From Megaustenia siamemsis (lineage: Eukaryota > Mollusca > Gastropoda > Stylommatophora > Ariophantidae), in the NCBI GenBank assembly GCA_032433765.1, contig JAVIAB010000059.1, positions 56,393,103 through 56,457,102 on the forward strand: a DNA stretch of 64,000 bases, in the 5' to 3' direction. The translations under genes were made by a program, and so were the position numbers. Position 1 is the first letter of the stretch. Every line of letters starts with the position of its first letter. Below the pieces are notes generated by a model, which was not told where the DNA came from, searched no databases, and saw only the letters and a list, made by a program, of their open reading frames with translations. This document shows, piece after piece, positions 56,038 through 64,000 of this stretch.

Positions 56038-56709
56038 TTCTATCTATCTACCTTAATCTCTCTTTCTCTTCACAACATATTTTAAATTTTTCTTCTGCTA
56101 ATTTCACCCTCTCTCGTTCTCAGCAACTTTGAATGCATCCCACATATCTCTGCCTCTCTCTCTCACTCTTTCTCTCTCTCTCCACATCCATGTATCCTCA
56201 TTTCTCTCCCAAAAAGATCAGATTTTTGAGAATCACAAAATCCCATAAACCACTTCTCTCAGGAGAAATGTGACCTGGCTGTGAATATCCTTTTTTAAAA
56301 AAAAAAACACGTTCATCGGATGTAACCAGAAATATTGATCGCTAGCATGCGATCAAGTGATGCAATATTTATGAGACTCTTTGGTTGCATTGTTGCAGGT
56401 AAAATTAATTATTATTTGATGTTGTGGTTGTGTTTGAAAATATGAAACCCCGGATACCGGAGAAATTGTTGAGAAAATTAAAAACATGAAAGAAGCCGAA
56501 GATACGAAACGGTGATGAAACTGTTAATGAGAAATTATTATGGACTTTTTTCTATTTTGTATTCTTTGTTCTGATAATGAGATGCGTTGTACTGTATTTA
56601 TACTTTGAGATCCGGTTAATCCGCTTTACTCGGCAGGTATTTTACAAATATTTTTAAATCACTTCCTGGTTTTGTTTTATTTTGTTTTGTTTGATCATTC
56701 CACTATAGT
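55839..56709. other. No gene recognised
   Basis: It contains a (CT)n tract (about 55987-56032) and CT-rich sequence, then AT-rich DNA. No supported element or open frame. Confidence 0.5.
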
Positions 56710-57480
56710 ATTTCATACCGACTTTGTGCTATGAAAGTCAGACATAGACCCCTTTCTAAAACACATTTAAGAAAGATCAATACATGTGAGATGCGATGCT
56801 TGAGAAATGTAACAAACAACACAAGAAGAGACAGAAAGGTAAAGGTAAAGAACGAGACTTAAACCGGCGTCTTAGCACGCGAGTTTACACCCATATGTGC
56901 TCGGCCGCCTATCCAGAAGTGTTCGGAGATTTCTGTATAGTGTCGCCTCAAGCATCGAAACTCAGATGCGAAGCAACATTCCTCACCTTCCCAGGGTAAT
57001 ACCCTGGTACCCATTTCTGCCAACGGCTGGGTCGACCGTGGGGGTATTTTTTTTGTCCAATCATGAGTACAATTCACACTTCTCCCAGCGGGAATCAAAC
57101 ATGGGTTGTCCGAACGTCGGTAGTCCAGTCGGGTGGTTTTCCCAACTCGGCTACCGAGGCCCCAAGAAGAGATAGAATACCAAATGAAACCATAAGAAAA
57201 ATGGTAGGAACAAAAACCTGCCAAGAATATATAGAGCAACAACAACTTAAATGGTTAGGCCACCTGGTCAGAATTAATCCTCACCAATCACCATCAAGGG
57301 CGTTCTTCTCGAGAATGGAAAAAGACCAAGAGGAAGACCTAGAAGAAGATGGATAGATGCAGTGACAGAGACATGTAACAACAAAGGAAAACCACTAATT
57401 CAGACAGTTCGAGCAGCTCAAGAACGACAAATGATATAATCACGACACCTTTTAGCATCCAGTGAGAAAGAGAAAAGAAA
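56710..57480 (+). mobile_element. LINE E-3, 3' portion hosting an S4 SINE
   Basis: Plus-strand LINE E in two pieces, 56710-56831 (aligning with the far 5' end of E-2: ctatgaaagtcagacatag, agaaagatcaatacatgtga) and 57163-57480 (RRDRIPNETIRKMVGTKTCQ, EYIEQQQLKWLGHLVRINPH, SRAFFSRM). A frameshift precedes the basic region, and SLIQT-type and RAAQERQMI-type ends follow, then a GAAAAG-rich tail. The 10-bp caagaagaga TSD of S4 copy 2 separates the pieces. Confidence 0.88.
56832..57162 (-). mobile_element. S4 SINE, copy 2 (331 bp, complete)
   Basis: On the minus strand it starts ggggcctcggtagccgagtt with an A-box-like tagccgagttgg and a B-box-like tttgattcccgc. The body contains aatacccccacggtcgaccc and ggtaccagggtattaccctg. 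The tail is ctttacctttacctttct. It is flanked by caagaagaga at 56822-56831 and 57163-57172 inside LINE E-3. This copy defines the ends of the family. Confidence 0.9.
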
Positions 57481-57734
57481 ATCATTCCAACAGACCCGGC
57501 GAGAGAAATGATTAATGGCTAAAATAATCGACACCCCCCCCCCCCACCCCTAAAAAAACACTTCACTTTGACGGTGAACATAATAACCAAGAACTCGACT
57601 TGTTATTAAATATAAAGTTAATTTAGACGTGTTTCTCATTAAACAAAGAAAGATGTACTAATCTCTCTCATGTTAGATGACCAGTGAAAGACGAGAGGGG
57701 TTTTAAAAGAATAAGGAAGGAATCACAGCTAAAC

Positions 57735-58275
57735 GTAGTGTGTGTGTACATGTGTGTATCTATGTGCGTGTACGTCTGTTTGTGTGTCTCTATGTGTCTG
57801 TCTGTGTGTGTCTGTGTGGATGTCTGTCTGTATGTACTTATGTATGTCTGTATGTCTGTCTATGTGACAGTCTATCTGTCTCTGTGTGTGTATGTGTGTG
57901 TGTGTGTCAGTCTATCTGTCTGTGTGTGTGTGTCTGTGTGTCAGTCTATCTGTTTATCTGTCTGTCTGTGTGTATGTCTGTTTGTGTCTGTCTGTCTGTC
58001 TATCTGTCTGTGTGTGTGTTTCTGTCTATCTGTCTGTCTGTGTATATGTCTATTTATGTGTATGTATTTGTGTTTGTCTTTTTATGTGTCTGTCTGTCTA
58101 TCTGTCTGTCTGTGTGTCTGTCTATCTATCTGTCTGTGTGTATGTATGTTTGTGTGTGTCTCTGTGTGTGTCTGTGTGTCAGTCTATCTATTTGTCTGTG
58201 TGTATGTCTGTTTTGTGTGTATCTGTATGTGCGTATGTGCGTATGTGTGTGTGTGTGTTTGTGTGTGTTTGTACA
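57735..58275. repeat. Degenerate (TGTC/TGTG)n array
   Basis: A GT-rich tetranucleotide-type array with tgtc, tgtg, tatc and tatg steps. Three overlapping open frames arise from the shared period and have no other support. Confidence 0.93.
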
Positions 58276-58410
58276 ACTCGTTGAATATACTCCACGGTTG
58301 TTTGTCCTTAATACTTTAGTTCATTTGATTATTTGTGTCTTTCTACGACGATAAAAAAAACACATGCTTTTTATAAATTACCTTCAAATTGCCTTCGGGA
58401 TCTCAGTAGC

Positions 58411-58590
58411 CTAGTTATGAAAACCACCCGGTAACCGAGTTTGAAAAACCACCCGGTAACCTAGTTTGAAAAACCACCCGGTAACCTAGTTTGAAAAACC
58501 ACCCGGGATCCTAGTTTGAAAAACCACCCGGTAACCTAGTTTGAAAAACCACCCGGTAACCTATTTTGAAATACCACCCCGTAACATAGT
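58411..58590. repeat. 25-bp tandem of the S4 head (about 7 units)
   Basis: The unit aaaaaccacccggtaaccta plus gtttg is 25 bp (58444 and 58469). It contains the S4 A-box region (rc-free orientation: ggtaacctagtttgaaaaac parallels ggtagccgagttgggaaaac). Confidence 0.9.
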
Positions 58591-58601
58591 TAGGTAAACC
58601 A

Positions 58602-58779
58602 GGAGACAAACAGACAGCTGAGTGGCAGTGTTCCCTAGCGTTTGGCTTTTCGTGGCAAGGCGCTGTGCCACTTAATACGGGTTCGATCCTGCTTTGGTCC
58701 ATATTTTTTTCTGTTGTTGATTATTTGTCAATTTTTCCGAGTGCTGTCAACATACCTCTTCCTCTGAATTGATTCGCTT
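58602..58779 (+). mobile_element. S2 SINE, copy 4
   Basis: Plus-oriented S2 with head gctgagtggcagtgttccct, ttcgtggcaaggcgctgtgc, B box gggttcgatcc and body through ctgaattgattcgc. The 3' end is truncated. It is bracketed by ttaggtaaacca (58590-58601) and ttaggaaaacca (58780-58791), a 12-bp TSD with one mismatch, within S4 copy 3. Confidence 0.85.
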
Positions 58780-59105
58780 TTAGGAAAACCACCTGGTTTC
58801 CTAATTGGGAAAACCATCCGACTGGTCCACCGACGTTCGGACAACCCGTTTTCGATTCCCGCTGAAAGCAGTGTGAGTTGTACTCGTGGTTTGGACAAAA
58901 AATACCCCCGCGGTTGACCAAAGCAGCTCGCAATAATGGGTACCAGGGTAGTACTATGGGAAGGTGATAAATGCCAACTCGCATAGTGAGTTTCGATGCG
59001 TGAAACGGCACTATCCAGAAGTCTCCGAACACTTTGGATAAACGGCCGAGCCGAACGATAGGTGAAAACTCGCGTGCCAAGACACCGATTCAAGTCTTGT
59101 ACATT

Positions 59106-60275
59106 ACATTTACCTTCATCTTTATCTTTACCTTTACCTTAACCTACATCTTTATCTTTACCTTTACCTTCATCTTTATCTTTACCTTTACCTTAACCTA
59201 CATCTTTACCTTTACCTTTACCTTCATCTTTATCTTTACCTCCACCTACATCTTTATCTTTACCTTTACCTTCATCTTTACCTTTACATTTACCTTCATC
59301 TTTATCTTTACCTCCTACCTACATCTTTACCTTTACCTTCATCTTTATCTTTACCTTTACCTTCATCTTTATCTTTACCGTTACCTTCATCTTTATCATT
59401 ATCTTTACCTTTACCTTTATCTTCATATTCACCTTTACCTTTATCTTTACCTTTACTTTCATCTTTATCTTTACCTTCATCTTTATCTTTACCTTTACCT
59501 ACATCTTTACCTTTACCTTCATCTTTATTTTTACCTTTACCTTCATCTTTACCTTTACCTTTATCTTCATCTTTACCTTTACCTTTATCTTCATCTTTAC
59601 CTTTATCTTTATCTTTACCTTCATCTTTATCTTTACCTTTACCTTTACCTTCATCTTTAGCTTTACCTTTACCTTCACCGTTACCTTTACCTGTACCTTC
59701 ATCTTTACCTTTACCTTTATCTTTACCTTTACCTTCATCTTTATCTTTACCTTTACCCTCATCTTTACCTTTACCTTTACCTTCATCTTTAACTTTACCT
59801 TTACCTTTACCTTCATCTTTACCTTTACCTTTACTTTCATCTTTCCCTTACCTTTACCTTCATCTTTACCTTTACCTTTACCTTCATCTTTACCTTTACC
59901 TTTACCTTCATCTTTACATTTACCTTTACCTTTACTTTCATCTTTACCTTTACCTTTACCTTCATCTTTACCTTTACCTTTACCTTCATCTTTATCTTTA
60001 CCTTTACCTTTACCTTCATCTTTACCTTCATCTTTACCTTTACCTTTACCTTCATCTTTACCTTTACCTTTACCTTCATCTTTACCTTCATCTTTATCTT
60101 TACCTTTACCTTTACCTTAACCTACATCTTTACCTTGACCTTAACCTACATCTTTACCTTTACCTTTACCTTAACCTACATCTTTACCTTTACCTTTACC
60201 TTCAGCTTTAACTTTACCTTTACCTTCATCTTTACCTTTACCTTTACCTTCATCTTTACCTTTACCTTCAAAGTG
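59106..60275 (+). repeat. (CTTTAC)n/(CTTCAT)n array grown from the S4 tail
   Basis: A hexamer-based array, ctttac with interspersed cttcat, cttatc and ctacat forms, over 1.17 kb. It begins exactly where S4 copy 3 ends. The intact S4 copy 2 has only about three such hexamers as its tail. Plus-strand (Leu/Tyr/Phe/Thr) and minus-strand (Lys/Val/Met) open frames reflect the hexamer. Confidence 0.95.
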
Positions 60276-60412
60276 ATTTTAAGAAGCTGTATCTTAAAGC
60301 TAACAAGTTTTTGACAATAAAAATGGAATATTGCATTTCTCGAAACTCTCAGATTTGCCAGCCTCTGATATTTCTGTAAAAAAAGTTACGATCATTAAAT
60401 ACTGAACTAAAA

Positions 60413-62062
60413 TATCATCATCATTATCATCGTCGCCATGTGCCATACCGGTTGGCGTAGGCGATCATGTCCTTCCACAATCTTCTATCCACAGTGCATC
60501 GTTTCAGTTCTGTTGTTGACTGTATTCCATGCCATGACACCAAGCTATCCAGCATTTTCTCTCTTTGTCGTCCGCGATCTCTCTTTCCTTGCATTTTGCC
60601 ACTTGTAACCAAGCATTCCAACTGTCTCTTCTCATGATGTGCCCGAAAAAGGTTGATTGTTTCTTTCTAATGATTTTTATGAACTCCCTTACTGTGTTGA
60701 CCTTTTTGAGAATGTCTTCATTGGTCTTTTTATCTGTCAAGGGAACTTTCAACATTCTTCTGAGAAATCCCATATATGTGGCCTCTTTTCGTCTTTTCAT
60801 TTGTTTGTCTACTGTCCATGATTCACATCCTTAGGTCAGAATTGGGTATATATAGTGCCGATTAACTCTCTTTGTCACTTCTATTGACATAGATTTGTTG
60901 CATAAGATATTTTTCATTTTCTGAAATGCTATTTTGGCCTGAGCTATTCTGCTTTTTATTTCTGTGGTGCATCTTCCATCTGATGTTATTATTGTGCCCA
61001 AGTATTTGACGCGTTGAACTTGTTTCAGTTTTGTCCTGTTCATGTTTATACTGCATGCTAGTGATGATTGTTTCTTTGATATGACCATTACTTTTGTTTT
61101 CTTACTATTCAAACTAAGAACTTTTTGTTGCTTTCTTTTATTATTATGTCTATCATTTCTTGTAGTTCATTCTCTGTCTCTGCTATTAAGATAGTGTCAT
61201 CTGCATATCTCAAACTATTTTTATTGTGACCGTTGACTTCAATTCCTTTTTTTGTCTACTATTGATCTCATAATATGTTCGCTGTAAAGTGAAAACAAAT
61301 CCGGTGACAGAACACAGCCTTGTCTGACGCCTTGTTTTATAAATTGAAATTGTCCTGTTTGGTTGTTAATTCGTATAGCTGCTGTTTGTTGCCAGTACAT
61401 GTTTTTTTTTTTATGATTCGCAGATCCTTGCCATCAATGTTTAATTTCTCCAGCATATTTATTATTTTCACATGCGTTACTTTGTCAAATGCTTTTGTGT
61501 AGTCTATAAAGCACATATATAGATCTTTATTTACCTCTATAGATCTTTCTATCAATGTTTTTAAGATGTATATTGCATTATTGGTGCCCTTTCCTTCCAC
61601 AAACCCACATTATTCCTCACTTATTTCTGGTTTTATTTTGTTACTTACACGTCTCATGGCGATTCTTAGTAATATTTTCGTCATATGGCTCATGAGACTA
61701 ATAGTGAGATGGTCTTCACAATCAGTGGTGCCTGACTTCTTCGGTATGGCTACAAAGATAGATTTTAGTAGATCCTCGGGTATGTATCCAGTGTTATATA
61801 TGTCATTGAGTAGTTTTATTATGACTTGTACTCCCAGCTCTCCTAATGCATTTATCTCTTCGATTGTTATATTGTCGGGACCTGGAGCTTTGCCTCTTTT
61901 CATGTGTTGAATTGCGTCCTCCACTTCACTCTGCATTATTGATGGGCCTGTGTCTTTGTTGTAATTGTTTATCCCTGGTCTTTCATCATCATAGAGTTGA
62001 CTGATATATTCTGTCCATCTTTCCGTTGTCTTCTGCTGTTCCATTATTATATCTCCTTTCTT
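60413..62062 (-). mobile_element. LINE A-12, nearly complete RT, 5'-truncated
   Basis: The minus-strand RT starts in the linker (TERWTEYISQLYDDERPG). Domains follow: MKRGKAPGPDNITIEEINAL (domain 1), VAIPKKSGTTDCEDHLTISL (domain 2), CGFVEGKGTNNAIYILK, MCFIDYTKAFDKVTH (catalytic Asp). After a frameshift in an A/T run near 61410, the YADD box lies at 61196-61207 (LRYADDTILIAETENELQEM). It continues with VKYLGTIITSDGRCTTEIKS, MLKVPLTDKKTNEDILK and the DRRLW-type C-terminus, with a TGA/ATC tail at about 60413. One stop in ISEE-CGF and several frameshifts remain. It is closest to A-4. The endonuclease is missing. Confidence 0.92.
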
Positions 62063-62295
62063 TAATAAAAACAATATCAGCCACACATAAATAATGACTT
62101 CAGCTGAAAACTTACTTTAAGTTTGCAGTGTCATAACTTGAATCTAGTTCCATAAAAAAAATACATTTTAAGAATGTAGGGGATATGTTAGGCTCAGGAC
62201 ATCTGCATCTTCAAACGATGTCAAGTCTCCAAGGCTAGAACTGCGCTGCACTTTGAGATGAAATCAAACAGGTGTGCATAGGCCTACCGTTGAGA
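62063..62295. other. No gene recognised
   Basis: Short non-repetitive stretch between LINE A-12 and the terminal satellite. Confidence 0.4.
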
Positions 62296-64000
62296 GATCG
62301 CATGTTTATATATGTTTCTATATGCTTCTTTATGTTTCTATATGCTTCTATATTCTTCTATATGCGTCTATATGTTTCTATATGCTTCTTTATGTTTCTA
62401 TATGCTTCTTTATGTTTCTATATGCTACTATAATCTTCTATATGCGTCTATATGTTTCTATATACTTCTATATCCTTATATATGCTTCCATTTCCTTCTT
62501 TATGCTTCTATATCTTTCCATTTGTTTCTATATGGTTCTATATGCTTCTATATTCATCTATACGCTGATATATGCTTCCATATGCTTCTGTATGCTTCTA
62601 TAGGCCTCTATATGTTTCTGTATATTTCTATATGCTTCTGCATGCTTCTATATGCATATATATGTTTCTGTATGTTTCTGTATGCTTCTATATGCTTCTA
62701 TGTAATTCCATATGCTTCTATATGCTCCTACATGTTTCTAATGCTTATTTATGCTTCTATATGCTCCTACATGCTTCTATATGCTTCCATTTGCTTCCAT
62801 TTGCTTCTATATGTTTATATATGCTTTTATACATATTAATATGCTCCTATATGTTTCTATATACCTCTGTATGCTTCTATATGATTATATATGCCTCTAT
62901 ATGTTTCTATATGCTTCTGTATGATTATATATGCCTCTATATGCCTTTACATGCTTCTATATGCTTCTATATACCTCTGTATGCTTGAATATGCTTCTAT
63001 ATGCCTCTATAGGCTTCTATATGCGTCTATATGCCTCTATATGCCTCTCCATACTTCTATATGCTTCTTTATAACTCTATATGCTTCTACATGCCTCTAT
63101 ATGCTTATATATGCTTCTCTATGCCTCTATATGCTTCTATATACCTCTGTATGCTTCTATATGATTATATATGCATCTATATGTTTCTATATGCTTCTGT
63201 ATGATTATATATGCCTCTATATGCCTTTACATGCTTCTATATGCTTCTGTATACCTCTGTATGCTTGAATATGCTTCTATATGCCTCTATAGGCTTCTAT
63301 ATGCGTCTATATGCCTCTATATGCCTCTCCATACTTCTATATGCTTCTTTATAACTCTATATGCTTCTACATGCCTCTATATGCTTATATATGCTTCTAT
63401 ATGCCTCTGTATGCTTCTGTATACTTCTGTATGCTTTTATATGCTTCTTTATGCCTCTATATGCCTCTATATGCCTCTATTTGCCTATATATGTCTCTAT
63501 GTGCTTCTGTATACTTCTGTATACTTCTATATGCTCCTATATGCTTCTATATGCCTCTATATGCTTCTATATGCTTCTATATTTCTCTGCATGATTCTAT
63601 ATGCCTCTATATGCCTCTATTTATGCCTCTATATGCCTCTATATGCCTTTATATGCTTATATATGCCTCTACATGATTCTATATGCTTCTAAATGCCTCT
63701 ATATGACTCTGTATGTTTCTATATGTTTCTATATGCCTCTATTTGCCTCTATATGTCTCTATATGCTTCTGTATGCTTCTGTATACTTCTGTATACTTCT
63801 ATATGCCTCTATATGCTTCTATATGTCTCTATATGCTTCTATATGTCTCTATATGCTTATATATGCATCTATGTGCCTCTATTTATGCATCTATATGCTT
63901 GTATATGTCTTTTTATGCCTCTATATGCTTCTATATGTTTCTATATGCTTCTACATGTTTCTATATGCTTCTATATGCTTCTATATGTTCCTACATGTTT
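62296..64000. repeat. 10-bp satellite (at least 170 units), running off the window
   Basis: The unit is tatatgcttc with gcctc, gtttc and acttc variants. Rare variants recur 280 bp apart (gattatatatgc at about 62883 and 63163, gcttgaatatgc at 62983 and 63263), so a block of 28 units is duplicated over about 62861-63420. Overlapping open frames rich in Tyr, Leu, Ile, Cys and Met reflect the period only. Confidence 0.95.

Larger units (their letters stand above)
58395..59105 (+). mobile_element. S4 SINE, copy 3: amplified head, nested S2, expanded tail
   Basis: The start (gatctcagtagcctagttat plus gaaaaccacccggtaacc) matches the S4 head, but the segment from tagcctag to aaaaccacccgg is repeated about seven times. 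An S2 SINE follows (58602-58779). Then S4 continues (aaaaccatccgactggtcca, gttttcgattcccgct, ggtaccagggtagtac, gaaactcgcgtgccaagac analogues) and ends in ctttacc-type units that run into the array at 59106. Confidence 0.85.

Noticed and set aside
57684..58354. Cys/Val/Ser-rich open frames of 130-211 residues
   Set aside because: Three overlapping frames over a (TGTC/TGTG)n array; no frame is preferred.
59034..60091. Leu/Tyr/Phe-rich and Lys/Val-rich open frames
   Set aside because: Products of the (CTTTAC)n array read on the two strands.
62274..63692. Overlapping open frames rich in Tyr, Cys, Ile and Met, superficially membrane-like
   Set aside because: They follow the 10-bp satellite in all frames.

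Overview
This window looks like intergenic or intronic DNA from an animal genome dominated by repeats. I see no host gene that I can support. Two classes of sequence make up nearly all recognisable content. The first is decayed, truncated and nested retroelements: at least nine non-LTR retrotransposon (LINE) families, one Penelope-like element, and several short tRNA-derived SINEs. The second is tandem arrays with units of 4 to 437 bp, which by my own summation cover about 30% of the window. The commonest LINE has an apurinic-type endonuclease followed by a reverse transcriptase and a (TGA)n tail, as RTE-type elements do. This mix resembles mollusc (perhaps heterobranch gastropod) genomes, but that is an inference I could not test. 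Family letters used here (A-G, I, J for LINEs; S1-S5 for SINEs) are working labels, not database names.

Layout. 0-8 kb: LINE A 3' end, 27-bp minisatellite, LINE B and LINE C pieces, a 2.4-kb 38-bp minisatellite grown from the LINE C 3' end, and a pyrimidine-rich array. 8-12.8 kb: LINE D with a SINE inside; LINE A-2 hosting a Penelope-like element and an S1 SINE; LINE A-3. 13.6-20 kb: LINE C-2, LINE B-2, then LINE F split by a 5'-complete LINE A-4, which is itself split by LINE E-1. 21-30 kb: LINE A and G remnants, four S1 or S5 insertions, and three minisatellites. 30-32 kb: mostly unrecognised sequence. 32.2-37.5 kb: a large inverted repeat whose arms include inverted tandem arrays. One arm carries a 2.36-kb block of 437-bp SINE-containing units, first direct and then inverted, flanked by a 13-bp target-site duplication. 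37.5-46 kb: LINE 3' ends, SINEs, a 5'-inverted LINE B and a 46-bp minisatellite. 46-52 kb: 42-bp and 57-bp minisatellites, a LINE E insertion and tetranucleotide arrays. 52.4-55.7 kb: a 5'-complete but RT-deleted LINE A-11. 56.7-60.3 kb: LINE E and S4 SINEs, one with its head tandemly amplified and its tail expanded to 1.2 kb. 60.4-62.1 kb: the best-preserved RT of LINE A on the minus strand. 62.3 kb to the end: a 10-bp satellite.

How parts relate. The history is layered insertion, and many events are datable relative to one another because target-site duplications survive. A recurring theme is tandem arrays that start at the ends of retroelements: the LINE C 3' end, the S4 head and tail, a LINE A segment, and the S2 block. 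No coding element appears intact. Long open frames inside 24-, 27-, 42- and 54-bp arrays exist because the period is a multiple of three and the unit lacks stops, so they should not be read as genes.
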